A stretch of DNA of 64,000 bases from Phlebotomus papatasi (Eukaryota; Arthropoda; Insecta; Diptera; Psychodidae), in the NCBI RefSeq assembly GCF_024763615.1, contig NC_077223.1:100006627-100070626 (forward strand), written 5' to 3'. Below the pieces are notes generated by a model. The model worked only from the letters and a program-made list of their open reading frames with translations. It ran no database searches and was not told where the DNA came from. A program made the position numbers and the translations under genes. Of this stretch, positions 1 to 11,099 are shown one piece after another; positions within the stretch are counted from its first letter, which is position 1, and each line of letters opens with the position of its first letter.

Positions 1-294
1 GCAAAGTTTAATAAATTATAATTCAAAAGAAATAAAGCAGTTTCACTCTTCTTGCACGACTTTAGAAAGTATAAAAGTTTTTGATAATAAAGTATTATTG
101 GGAAATGTGCTGCTACAAATAAAACTAGTTGGTCGTATTTAGCTTAAAGATAATAATTCATAAGCCTTTATTAAACGAGTCATGAAAGAAACTTCATGTG
201 CGTGAAATACCCTTCTATTCCAATAAGAATCACATTTTATAGAATAGAAAAATTTGTTTTGGAGGAATTTTCAGGCTAGTGGGTTGTAGCGGTA
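1..294. other. AT-rich, no gene seen
   Basis: Plain AT-rich sequence up to the first inverted-repeat element. I see no coding signal or repeat here. Confidence 0.5.
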
Positions 295-505
295 GGGGAA
301 ACTGGGACACCACCAAACACGGGGTACCACCAAACACTGCGATTTTAAATCAGATATTCGACTTCTGAGGACAAGGCCTATAGGAATTTATAGGCACTAT
401 AGGGATGCTTGTCCATTGAAGAAATGGTCGAGATAGTCCAAGTAATTTAGAAATAAAAATTAGTGTTTGGTGATACCCCGTGTTTGGTGGTGCCCCAGTT
501 TCCCC
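295..505. mobile_element. TA-flanked MITE with GGGGAAACTGGG ends
   Basis: The first and last 44 or so bases are near-perfect inverted repeats, each reading GGGGAAACTGGG then CACCACCAAACAC in the inward direction. TA dinucleotides flank both ends (293-294 and 506-507). The outer flanks GTAGCGG and GTAGCAG are also similar. There is no ORF, so it is a non-autonomous element. Its GGGG-type ends resemble several other families in the window. Confidence 0.8.
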
Positions 506-507
506 TA

Positions 508-1102
508 GTAGCAGATAGTGAACGGAAAAATAAACCTTTCTTGATTTCTTCTCTTTAATTATTCATGAAGTTTCGAGGATGGTTGTCCTCTTCATCAGGT
601 TTCGAATATGTAGGAAGAATCACGTACAGGTGAGAAAATCTGCTACTGCACTGCACTTGGACTTTTTCACAATTCTGCACTCTGATGTTCACTATCCAAT
701 AATGGACTGACACAGAATGTGAGAAATATTAGTGATTGATTTTAAATTCCATACTTGTGCGAGGAGTAATGAAGTATGTAATTTTCAAGTACATTGAGTA
801 CTGAGCAAGTGCTTCAGTTTTTCTACCCATACAAATCAATATATTGACATTTAAATGAAGCCTGCTGGCACGCTTAAGCAGCCTTTCACTAAAATATTGA
901 AAACATACATATTTAACCTTTTAACGACGATACACTTTTTACGGACTGAAAATAAACAATAAAAATTAAACTTAGAAACATAATGATAAGTCTTACCTCT
1001 AACCTTATAAAGTCCAACAGAGTCTGATTTGGTGTATTTTGTGCTTCTATGAACGATAGGGACCAAAATGGCCCAAAAATTTAAGTAATTCTTCTGACAA
1101 TA
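508..1102. other. AT-rich, no gene seen
   Basis: No credible ORF or repeat. The one longer minus-strand reading frame (851-1144) overlaps the next MITE and resembles no family I know. Confidence 0.5.
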
Positions 1103-1316
1103 GGGTGATGGCACTACTTGTGGCCTGTCTCTACTTATGGCCACGTCGCATTTTTGTCAGAAAACGATTCAGAAAACCAAAAAAACATGCAATATACTAT
1201 TGAAACTTATAAAATATTTTCAATTTTGAGGTTTTCAAAATCATTTTGTGACTTTGTAAAGTTTTTTGCGAGGAGGCCATAAGTAAAGACAGAGGCCACA
1301 ACTAATGTCGCTACCC
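1103..1316. mobile_element. TA-flanked MITE with GGGTGATGGCAC ends
   Basis: Inverted repeats of about 40 bases bound a 214-bp unit. Both arms contain a TACTTATGGCC-type motif, near 1132-1142 and, inverted, near 1275-1285. TA flanks it at 1101-1102 and 1317-1318. Single copy in this window. Confidence 0.75.
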
Positions 1317-1318
1317 TA

Positions 1319-2744
1319 GCAATGAATAATATTTTTCGCTTTAAAAATATTACGTATGAGTATTGTAGTTTTTATTGCCAAAAGGCTTTTGTTTAAAAAA
1401 AAATTGGAAGTATAAAAAGTAAATAAAATCAATTATGAATTTGAGTATTTAAAAATTCGCCATTTTTGAGCTTAAATATTTACTACATAGCAAATAGCTA
1501 AATAGCAAAAAATATTCTAGATTCCGTCAACCTTCTACTTTACAATTGTGTACAGACATAAGAAAAAAATAACTTTAGGTAGTTAAAAAAAATTATTTTC
1601 TTTATGTGACACCGGTGTTCCAATCGTCCTTAAAGGGTTTACAAAAAACCTTACCTAAGTCTCCACTAAATTCAAATAAAATTTTTTTTGTAACTCTCTT
1701 ATTATATTTTTCCAATTATTTCCACGTTTTCCGGTTGTCTGACTTTATTCTTTTTTTTTTCTTTATTTATACTAAAATGCTGTGATAATAAAATAAAATT
1801 CATAGATTATGTAAATTATAGATCAAACGATCATTTTAACTTTCCAAATGGTTCAAAACCCCAAAATTCTTCATAAGCAGCTGGTCATTCCATGATCCGT
1901 TTCAAAAATCAGAGAAAAAATAGTTTTATTTCTCAGATTGTCCACATGGTAGCCAAATTAATTCCTGTTCGAAATTCGAAGATTCGCCAGGTGTCAAAAT
2001 ATATTTGTTTTTACTTCGTTTGAGGAGAAAATCCAAGAAAACTCTTATTTCATTATTACTTTTCTTACAATTTCAAGGTGTGATACTTTATAAATTTTTA
2101 TAACTTGTGCAAAAATTAAGTTTGAAAATTCGAAAATTAGTTTAAACTTTCGAAAATCAACGACATGGAAATAGGACACTATTTACCTTTGATCGAAATA
2201 CCGAAAAGTCAAAATTTCGCAGGACCAATGGCATGAGGTCTAACGGGCCTAACGATTTCATCTACTGCTGATCTATCTTTTACATCGTAGATTGTCACAA
2301 CTGGTTGATTTCGATTTTGCAAATTTTCTCGAACTTATTTAATATGCTCCATTAAATTGGATTTTAAAAATATTTCACTTTCTTTCCAAGGTATAGTACA
2401 TAGAACAAATTGTAGATATAATTATAATCTACGGAATCTGTGATATCACGTAGCTAATTTCGCTTGAATAAAAGAGAGGAGAATATGTCTAATGTTAAGG
2501 CCTTTATACATTAGGAGCAATTTCTATAAAAAATGCATTTTTAAAGATAATTTCCCCTATCCTTGTAAGCAGAAACGTCAGAATTTTTTAAAAAAGGCAA
2601 TTTTTGACGAAAATTGCTTCTAGTCTGTAGACGCCAGGTGAAGCAATCTAAAGCCCTTGACAAATTTTTAAATCAGAAAATCTCTTTGAACAAATATAAT
2701 TCAGAAACCAAAATGTCCCTACTAATTGCTCGATTATAATTCTG
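1319..2744. other. AT-rich, no gene seen
   Basis: About 1.4 kb of AT-rich DNA with homopolymer runs. I recognise no ORF, tRNA or inverted-repeat element. Confidence 0.45.
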
Positions 2745-2746
2745 TA

Positions 2747-2958
2747 GCGGAAAACGCGCTATCTTCGGACAACTCAAGCTTCGGACAGTTCAGGTTTTTT
2801 TCAATGTCTTTTAAATGAATTTGGGCCATTATAATATTATATTTTAATAGCTAGTTCAATGCCTCAATTTTGCAGAAAAGAGATTTTGGTGAAATCCATA
2901 GGGAAATAAAAATAATTTGTCCGAAACTTGAGTCGTCCGAAAATAGCATGCTTTCCGC
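2747..2958. mobile_element. TA-flanked MITE, CTTCGGACAACTCAAG type
   Basis: Inverted arms of about 42 bases carry CTTCGGACAACTCAAG on the left and its diverged complement on the right. TA flanks at 2745-2746 and 2959-2960. Arm layout and length resemble the element at 55624-55838, so the two are probably relatives. Confidence 0.75.
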
Positions 2959-3004
2959 TAGGTTTTCAGGAACAAATGTTAAATCGTAAAAGAGAAAAGA
3001 CTTA

Positions 3005-3429
3005 GGGTAAGTGTGCCAAATTTCGGTATGGTTGCATGCAAGCGTCAAAGTCTTAAGTTTGAAATGTAATATTTTAAATTCAAATTGATTTTTTTATTTT
3101 TTTTCTGAAAGAGTGTTGCTTGGAACCTTGTAAAGAGTTTACCGTCTTTATTTACTCTAAAATTATTCTTAAAACATTTTAAAATGAATTAAAATATAGA
3201 CATAGCTTTGGTGCCCTATTTCGGCCACCTTCATTCTCATAGTTCCTTGCCCTTCGGGAATTCTTCCAATATCTTTTTCACTTTATCTCGTTTGTCGAAG
3301 CTACATTTTTTGTTATTCTTTTGCATTGTATAATCTCTAGAGTACGTAAAATCTAAAAGTTCATGGAAATTCGAGGAATAAAAAAGGTGGCCGAAATTGC
3401 AAGCTGGCCGGATTTTGGCACACTTCCCC
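3005..3429 (+). mobile_element. GGGTAAGTGTG MITE family, copy 1
   Basis: A 425-bp element starts GGGTAAGTGTGCCAAAT and ends with the inverted equivalent, with TA on both sides. The same sequence recurs at 35497-35923, 37429-37855 and 49626-50052 (inverted). All three of those are exactly 427 bp, so the boundaries are firm. The short reading frame inside is not conserved between copies and is not a gene. Confidence 0.9.
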
Positions 3430-3431
3430 TA

Positions 3432-4832
3432 TTTGATGCTTTTAAACTTAAATTTTAGTTATTTTTCATTGCAATTGCTAAATTGAATAACCTCATGATT
3501 TTTTTTGCAAATTGTCCTGCGTGTATAACATATTGAAAACTTGTATTAAAAATATTGTTCATAAGCTTCTTTAGTATATTCTTGGAAATGCTGTTAAAGT
3601 GCGACTTTCACGAGAAGAAGCACAAGTCACCCCTTCCTTTAGCGGAGCCCTAAGTGCCCAAAAGATGCGTTTTTATCGTCTTTCTGAACACGCTCCTTTT
3701 AGAGACTATCTCACCATTGAATTTACGCATCGACCACCCGTTGATTGAACGAACAATTTAAGAATTTATTGAGGTAGTACATGGCATTGTGCATATGAAT
3801 GTTGCTCATTCGTTTTTTTTTGTGCCATCTCTTTTGCAAATGTAGCATTTTTTTCCAAAGGTACTCCTGCCCTTCATTTCATATTTATTTATCTCCCAAA
3901 AGTGAGAGGAGCGTCGCAAATAAAGCCATATGCACAGTGTGTGCACAAAATGCTAAACTTTGTTGAAATTGCGGCCTGAAATTATAAATTGAAATATAAT
4001 TTCTGTGGCAATACACGGAGGGGGTAAATGATGATTTATCATATCCTATTTCCGGTAAACTTCCAATATTATTACATTGTATTGAGTTTGGTTTCTTTAT
4101 TTCCTTTACGCTTTTCAATGGATATCCAGAGTGTTTGTCAACCCCTGTGGGATTGCCCAAAGTTCTCTCCTCCAAAGTGTGTTCAAAAGAGGGTCTCAAT
4201 GGATGAGGGGCTGTCTTTTTTTTTTGGTCTTTCTTCATACGAAAACGAAGAAGACACATTAGGATCCTCTAACGATGTTCCCAAGTGTGTTTACAAACAA
4301 ACAAACATTTAAGAATTTATTTACGATGACAATTCCTTTTGGAACCGCATCTTTTTTCCACCCTGAAGATGCCCTTGTCCCTGCACCCATTGAACTTCCC
4401 AACACCCATTGTTGAGTTTGTCTACCACGTCGTCCTTTCTGCTCCTCATCCATTGCTCTCAATAGGACATCCACTGATGGACATTAAATGATTCACTGTT
4501 CACTTTGGTGGTCTATCTGCTATACCAGTCGATCCCATTGGAAAGAAGGAGAAAAGGGGATGAAGTCACCACGGGGTTGAATTAGTTTTTAGGACACCCC
4601 GTGGCTCTTGAATTTTTACACCCTGTGAGCATGGAAAGGACATTTGAAATTGACTTTTTCGTCCAACTCTCGCACTTTTTTCTCCTCCTGGACATATCTA
4701 TTCCACATTTGCAATTGAGACCCAAGAAATGCATTGGATGCTCAATGAGACAGAAAAGGAAAAAGAAACTGATTTTTAACACTATGTTTCTTTAGTGAAA
4801 ATCACAGATATTGCCAGTAACTCTACACAGAA
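3432..4832. other. Lower-repeat stretch, no gene recognised
   Basis: Somewhat more complex sequence than its surroundings. Open frames of 60-124 codons occur on both strands (for example 3885-4259, minus) but overlap one another and show no domain I recognise. I treat it as unique non-coding DNA; a regulatory role cannot be judged. Confidence 0.4.
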
Positions 4833-5097
4833 AAAAATATTTTGTAAAAGTATGTAAATGTTTGTGAATTTCTATGGGGGAGTTACAAAATGTTCGTGAA
4901 TCGTATAACCCACAAACTAGTTCGTAAAAGTTTGTACTTTTTTCACAAACATTGTTCGTAACATGATCACTTGACGAGCATTTTTTGTACTTTTACAAAC
5001 ATTTGTTCGTAAATATTCTTAAACACACAAAAAAATGTTCGTAAAATTTTGTCATTTGTTCGTACTGTCAAACATTTTACGAACATTTGTGAACACT
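4833..5097. repeat. TTCGTAA-rich degenerate repeat
   Basis: About eight variants of TTCGTAAAA or TTTGTAAAA and their complements (TTTTACGAAC, TTTTACAAAC) crowd this stretch in both orientations. It opens with CACAGAAAAAAAT, an opening common in short insect repeats. Exact boundaries are not clear. Probably an old non-autonomous element built of short inverted motifs. Confidence 0.45.
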
Positions 5098-5548
5098 GAC
5101 AGACCTTTCTGTTTTGAAAGGATAATACGCGATCTCTATATTTTTATAAATTTTTTACAGATTTATTGCATAAAATATACAACGAATTTTTCTGAGGATT
5201 AAGCACTATTTAATAGTATCTTATCTTTGAAAAAATGTATTGGTATTGCTTATACTGCTAAAGAAAGAAATTATAGTGACAAACCAAAAATCAATTTTTA
5301 AATATATTAAATAAAAAGAGAAATATTTTTTTAAGAGCAAAAGTTGTTATTTTACGAATCGCTTCACATATTTACATTTTATTTTGTGAAGAAGGCGTGA
5401 CCAATTTGTACCAGAAATTTATACCCCTCCCACTTGTAAAGTAAAAAACATAATTAATTATAGTTAGATAGTATTCCATCCAGGGCCCATCAAGCCTATT
5501 AAAAAGTTAAACTATTTTTTTCTTCTCCTTCTGAAAATTTTGCAGGTA
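5098..5548. other. AT-rich, no gene seen
   Basis: No feature recognised. Confidence 0.45.
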
Positions 5549-5912
5549 GGGTAGAGTCAGCCCTTTTCGCCATGTAAGCACTTTTTTGCCACCAAATATA
5601 AAACAACTAATTTAAGGCATTTAAGAATAAGTAGCATTTCAACACATATATTATGTTCTGTTCTAATATCCCAATACGTTATTACGTCTCTTAATTAATT
5701 GAAATTTGTTTTAAAATAGGTGGCGAAAAGTACTGAAACCAGCATAATTGGGGAAAATGCATTCTCTAAAATTCTCGAGACGTATCCTAGATATATAGAT
5801 AGATATTGCTTCAAAGAAATCTTTATACAAAAATTCATTTTAGTCTGACGAAAATATCACACCTCACGAGGCCCCTAAAGCTTAATGTTGGCGAAAAGTA
5901 CTGACTCTACCC
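5549..5912. mobile_element. TA-flanked MITE with GGGTAGAGTCAG ends
   Basis: The left end reads GGGTAGAGTCAG then CTTTTCGCC, and the right end is its inverse (GGCGAAAAGTACTGACTCTACCC). TA flanks at 5547-5548 and 5913-5914, and the next five outer bases (TTGCA) match on both sides. Length 364 bp; no ORF. Confidence 0.8.
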
Positions 5913-6402
5913 TATTGCACCGCGATTTAAATAAATTCGCTCGTAATTCTTGTTTTATTTCAGCGAACATTATGAAATATGTATTTTTTGATAGATTTTA
6001 ATGTACAATTTCGAAATGTATCAGACTGATGAGTCAATTCTCTTTAGGTAAAAAGTTGCCATTAGATTTCAGTGCTCCTATACAAAAACGAATGGAAAAA
6101 TGAATGTCGAGAGACCCCTGATTCCATCCATGTATGAGGTCTTATCAGAAAAATTCCAAGGATAGGACTTATTTAAAAATTCAAATGCAAATTAATGTAA
6201 AATATATTTTAAATATATTAAATATTAATAATATTGCTAGTGTGTACCGATATATTTTATGATTGTTTTTCATTATAAAATTATGTAAAGATATTGCATT
6301 TTTTTAAATATAAAATTAGCATGATCTTTGTATTGATTTATTTTTAATTATTTATTGCATAAGTATACCCGGAAATCAAGTAGATTATTCTTTTTTATCA
6401 TA

Positions 6403-6654
6403 CACTAAGAGAAATTCGAAAAGGTCAAAATAACATTCCGGAAATGTCAATTTCACCCTGCATTGATCCAAAATTGGTGTAAATATTACTCTTTTTAGGT
6501 GTATTATGGGTTAAAGCTACCCTTTATCATGTTCATTTTATCCTTAAAAAGATGTAAAATTAACATTAAAAAATGTCGATATATTTTTACACCTAAAAAG
6601 TGTTAAATTTGTGAGGAAAAAAAGTTAATCGCAGCCTCTTTTTTTTTCTCAGTG
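6403..6654 (+). mobile_element. CACTGAG MITE family, copy 1
   Basis: A 252-bp element with CACTAAGAGAAAT and CTCAGTG ends and TA duplications at 6401-6402 and 6655-6656. The body contains a GGTGTAAAATTAACAT motif and its complement. Eight further copies lie at 29994, 40504, 41510, 42316, 43904, 46316, 46588 and 47016. The TA target and short terminal repeats suggest mobilisation by a Tc1/mariner-type transposase. Confidence 0.9.
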
Positions 6655-6656
6655 TA

Positions 6657-8284
6657 CTAAAAGGAGCAATTTAATTACATTTAAACTTCATGAAAGTATA
6701 CATATTTTTAGAGCAAAATCATTTTGTCTCCCCAATTTTGTAGTCATATTTTATTTAAATTGTTATCGTAAAAATCACAGTTTCTCCTAAATGATCACTG
6801 CTTAATAGGACACTGTCATTTCTGGCACCAAACAATTTCATATATATTAACATATCTTCATCGTGTAATTTTTCAGGCAGAGAATGAGGAAAACATGAAT
6901 AGCACAGCGGGCAACAAATCTCTTCTCACTGCATTTCAATAAAAAAAATAAAATATAATATCTTAAAGCGTCTTTAAGTAATCGCCTCAAGAGGAAACCA
7001 AGAAAAGTCATTTGAAATTAAAACATCTGCAGTTGATGTTTTCATTTCTTTCTCCTCACACACACTCCTTGTGTTATTTGTGCCATTCATAAACATTAAT
7101 AAAATGCCTCAATTGAAGTATTCTTGGACTATTTTTGCCTTTTGCCATCTTCTCCCCCACAGACTTCCACAGACTTTCAGGAAAAGGAAAAAAATGCCAA
7201 AGAAATGCAGAAAAAGAAATTTCCTGGCACAATTCTAGAAAATGTGCAAAAATCAAGTTGTTAATTTCAATGGGTAAGGAAGTTGAATGGTATGAATTGT
7301 TTAGCATGACTCTTCAAATTTAGATAATAGTTTATAGATGCTTCGAAATAAAAGAAATCATATTAAATAGGATTTCTAGAGGGGCTCCTATAAGAAACTG
7401 GCTCCACAATCTCATCATTTCCTCAACACATTTTCATCACAGAATCCCCAAATACTTGTGTCTTGGTCATGTTCCTTCCAAACCTCAGAGGCTCCATACC
7501 ACAGAAACCGAAATAGCTCTCAGAAAATCAAGTTGCAGAATTGCAAATTGACTTGAGGAAATGGAGGGCGTTAATAGAAGCCACCTCTAAATTGCTAAAA
7601 TAAAACCGCCAATCTATTGGGATTTTCCCTCAAGATATTCCAACTTATTTCACAATGAATATTTCATTGAATAAATAAGTGACTTGAGTGAAAACCTCAT
7701 CTTCACGTTTGTGTAGACAGAACAAGCCAAGATTTGTGATTGAGTGATTTTATGGAACCGCGGGAAGAGGAAGAAAATTGAAAATTAAGGCAAGGTTTGA
7801 AGGGGCTTTGGAAAATTTAAGAAAATGCTATAACTCAGCCTTAAACTTTGCAATTTATTCATAATACTTTATCTTCATCGCAATTTTATTTATTTATTTA
7901 TTTTATTATTTTGGTAAGTAAAATCTGGGGTCCAACTTTATATTAAAAAACCCTAGTCAATTGTCCGAGAAATGCGTCACTAAATTCGAGACACGGAAAA
8001 ATTGCATCGAGAAGTGCAAGAAACCAGAAATCCTAATCAATAAACATGGGAATGAGTTACCTAAATTACTCCTTGGATATAGGTTAAATGACTTAACCAA
8101 ATGCTCAAAATCATGAGTACAATACTCAATCACAAGCGTTAGGCTGTTATAAAACTTTAATCATTGAACAATTAAATTCTAAAATTTTTTTTAAGATAGA
8201 AAGTGTAGAAATTTACAAGTTTCTCACTTTGATTTTCCCTACAATAAAGTGGGGACTTACACTCGAGACGCTCAAACAAAATAA
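6657..8284. other. Unique AT-rich stretch
   Basis: No gene recognised. Two overlapping short frames near 7074-7323 on opposite strands are shadows of each other. A TTTA microsatellite lies near 7885-7905. Confidence 0.45.
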
Positions 8285-8513
8285 TGACTTTTACTACTAT
8301 AACTCCTTTGTAAAAAGGAGTAGAAATCAAAAACTTGGCATAGGATCAAGGTTAAGGGAAGGTTTTTTAACAATGTATTTATACAACTCCCCTCACTACT
8401 CCTTCCAGCACTCCCCATACAAAATCAGAACTTTTTCCACTACAACTCCTCTCTGAGAAAAGGTATTAAGCCGAAACTCGGCATGAGAACAAGGTTTATG
8501 GAATGCTTTTACC
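8285..8513 (+). repeat. Diverged direct duplication, about 85 bp
   Basis: A segment at 8285-8370 (CTACTATAACTCCTTTG, later ACTTGGCATAGGATCAAGG) is repeated in the same orientation at 8429-8513 with roughly one quarter of bases changed. Looks like an old tandem or LTR-like duplication with a 58-bp spacer. Confidence 0.5.
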
Positions 8514-8560
8514 CCTTTTACCGGTTCAAAACCGATTTAAACCGGTATTAGTGTCCTGCA

Positions 8561-8828
8561 GGGCACTCAATGGGTCAAGTGGTAAAGCAGTCGCTCTATG
8601 ATGCAAGTGTCCCGGGTTCGAATCTCCTTTAGGTCACCAGGAATTTTTCTGGCGTTAAAGGTTTTCGAATTGCATCCAGTGAGCTTCACTGCACTTGATT
8701 CCACGGTGCATGGGACTGACAACCCCATCCCGTACAAGAAAAAATAATAATGCGTGTCTAGAAATCCCCTTTCGGGAAGGCCTTGTTCCTACATGGAATG
8801 TTGTGCCAGAATTATTATTATTATTATT
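8561..8828 (+). mobile_element. tRNA-derived SINE with ATT tail
   Basis: The head has pol III promoter boxes: an A-box-like GGGTCAAGTGGTAAAGC and a B box GGGTTCGAATC near 8620-8630. A unique body and an ATT microsatellite tail (ending near 8832) follow. A 15-bp target duplication, TATTAGTGTCCTGCA, flanks the element at 8546-8560 and 8828-8842. The intact duplication argues for fairly recent insertion. AGGAATTTTT just after the tRNA part also follows the tRNA-like sequences at 32564 and 46294, which suggests a shared SINE family. It would need an external LINE for movement. Confidence 0.85.
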
Positions 8829-8842
8829 ATTAGTGTCCTGCA

Positions 8843-9721
8843 TTCGCTTTTGAAATGTTTCTCGGTCTTTATGACTTTAAACAACTATTAAAAACATTTA
8901 AAAACAAAAAACTCTAAAGATAAGCCTAATTTACCGACATAAGCGTTTTTTATTTATTGATATTGATGTTCCTGATTGTTTTGATATTTAGAAGATATAT
9001 TTATTTATTTTACGTTTTTTTTTATTCGATTTATAGTCGGGACTCGACTTACACAACCTCAGGGGACACACCGCCCAAAATCGGAACGCTTTCAACAATT
9101 TCAACATGTACTTCTTAAGTGAAAATCATTAGGGTGGAGTAACCACTAATCGCTATGTTTAGAAAAAAAAGGAATTAATTTTATTATAACTTTTGAACCC
9201 TTATTATAAGATAACTTAAATTTGATACAAAGTTACTTAGATGTATTGGCTCTAGATTCGTGGAAATAATAGTCCTACATTTTAACGCTGGACTACTTAA
9301 AAAACTGATTTTTATTAACAATGCAAAAATAACCACTTCGTCGCCACTTTCAACCACTTTTCGCCAGTTTTATAACCACTTATCGCCACCCATTTGAAAG
9401 GCTCAAACTCGATTATTTTCGGAAAATGTTATGAAAAGTACACATTCAACATTTCTTCTTCCTCATGATCACTTTATTATTACTCACTTTAAATGATTTT
9501 TCTTCACTTTAATTTGAGGAATAAAATTATAGGACCTCTAGAACCATTTCAGAAAGTAATCAATGCAGATTTGATAACTGAGAATCTACGTAGTGAAGTT
9601 GGCGTCACCTATTGAAAAGAGATGGCGACAGGTGGTAAAATCAATTCCAGAATATTACCACTTTTCGCCATGTCTCATTTTTATATAAAAATAATATAAA
9701 ATGAAATATTAATTAACTAAA
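8843..9721. repeat. AACCACTTNTCGCCA motif cluster in AT-rich DNA
   Basis: Between 9127 and 9680 the motif ACCACTT-N-TCGCC occurs at least five times, three of them within 9331-9390. No clean terminal repeats are visible. It may be the internal part of a degraded element. The rest of the stretch is featureless. Confidence 0.35.
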
Positions 9722-10162
9722 CAGTTTTGTCGTCCATCAAAATGCATCATTGAAAGCTTTTCAAAACTCGATCACTCAGATTTATCGACCACGTTTTGGC
9801 ACTTTGCTTCTGCTTGTCCGTGCGATGGGGAGCAGCTTGAGCTTTGTACGTTATCAATCCGTTATTCTCTTTGATTTTCTGCACTAAACTCTTGGAGATA
9901 CCCAGCTTTTTGCCCACATCTCTGACTGAAAGGCAAGGTTACTTCTGGAAAGCGCCAACACTCTCTTCTCCATCCTCTTGTCTACAGCTCCAGGCTTTCT
10001 GCCACATCCTGGCTTTCGAACAACAGTCTTGAGTTCCTTGAAGCGTAATATAACCCTTCGCACCGTGGATGGATACTTTCCGGTGATCCTTTCGATTTCA
10101 GAATAGCTCGCTTTTGGATTCTTTAGGTACGTGTCCACGATCAATTTGCGCAGGTTCTCCAT
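9722..10162 (-). pseudogene. Truncated mariner-type transposase (IS630/Tc1/mariner superfamily)
   Basis: Read on the minus strand from the ATG at 10160-10162, the frame encodes a paired helix-turn-helix DNA-binding region. It includes a TYLKNPKASYSEIERITGKY-like first helix set and an RKPGCGRKPG linker, typical of mariner-type transposase N-termini. Near 9935 the reading shifts frame. The shifted frame continues as a second helix-turn-helix (GKKLGISKSLVQKIK) and reaches a stop near 9740. Just after it ILMDDKTV resembles the first catalytic-Asp motif (MDDETYV) of the DDE/D domain. Nothing of the remaining catalytic domain follows. The gene is therefore broken by a frameshift, a stop and a 3' truncation, and cannot make active enzyme. 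A related intact copy elsewhere could be the source that mobilises the TA-flanked MITEs here; that link is inference. Confidence 0.8.
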
Positions 10163-10451
10163 TTTTATCACTTTTTTCAGCCAAAACACAACCTTTTTCA
10201 ATATTTTTTTCAGAAATGAAAAGCTGACGCAATTCTCTTGAAAAGTTAAAAAAAAAAAATCAAAGCAAAACTCAATTCCTATTGTGACTATCATCATGTC
10301 GAAAACTTGGAATTTAAATCCCGGACACGCTTTATAAATTTAGAATTGATAAAAGTCGTTAAAAATACCTCATATCAATAAAAAATATATATTGAAGAGT
10401 ACAGATTGAATTAGGGAAAATTAAGCTCACACTTACGCTTACGGAATTAAA

Positions 10452-10658
10452 GCGGTCTTCAGACCCTAAATTTAGAGGTTTAGCCCAGTTCCCGACGGTA
10501 TCAAAATCCTCAATAGCAACAAATTTTATTGCCGTTTCAGAATTTTATAGGTCATTTGTCCTTAATAATCCAATACTAAGACAAATAATTCCAAAAAATC
10601 TTGATTATTGAAAAATTAGAGCAATTAATCCATATGGCTAAGTCTCACATCTGAAGCT
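10452..10658. mobile_element. Inverted-repeat element, CTTCAGA...TTTAGCC type, empty copy
   Basis: A 207-bp unit begins GGTCTTCAGACC, continues with AGGTTTAGCC, and ends with TATGGCTAAG and CTGAAGC in inverted order. A second copy (51863-52657) has the same arms but is interrupted. Here the interruption point reads CATATGGC with nothing inserted, so this copy preserves the empty site. Confidence 0.65.
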
Positions 10659-10839
10659 CATATAAATTAGTCCGTCTTAAGGCTAGAGGTTTATATCGAG
10701 ATTCCACCCCATTCGATATTTCGACCCATCTGGGATTTTAGATATTAGCAAATTTCAACAGATTCGGAATTCAATCACTTCAAGACTCATTTCGACTCAT
10801 TCGGAATTCAGTCATTTCAGGATCCATTTCGGGGATCTC

Positions 10840-11090
10840 AGTGACGCAAGACGAAAACCGTTTGGGTCTTGGGCGATGAGATCTCTGGTTCGATTCTCAA
10901 AAGTTGTGAGTTCGAATCCCGCACGGTGCAAGCAACAGAATGTCAGAAAAAAACATTTTCATTGTAATAAAACCCACTGTCTTTACCCAAAAAACTTCAG
11001 GAGCATGGAAGAAGTATTCACCATGGAAAAGGCGTTCCTGGGCGATCTACGATCAGCAGATTCTTCCAATTCTCGACAAGATTAATAATA
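10840..11090 (+). mobile_element. Possible tRNA-derived SINE
   Basis: The bases around 10905-10918 contain GAGTTCGAATCCC, close to a pol III B box. A second GGTTCGATTC lies near 10884, and CTCAGTGACGC near 10838 could be an A box. The segment ends in an ATTAATAATAA tail near 11090. I cannot find a convincing target duplication, so the boundaries are approximate. Confidence 0.35.
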
Positions 11091-11099
11091 AGAACTCAT

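Noticed and set aside
3885..4259. 124-codon minus-strand frame
   Set aside because: Overlaps an open frame on the other strand and shows no recognisable family.
10840..11090. Genuine tRNA gene from the GAGTTCGAATCCC box
   Set aside because: No cloverleaf can be formed around it; at best a SINE remnant.
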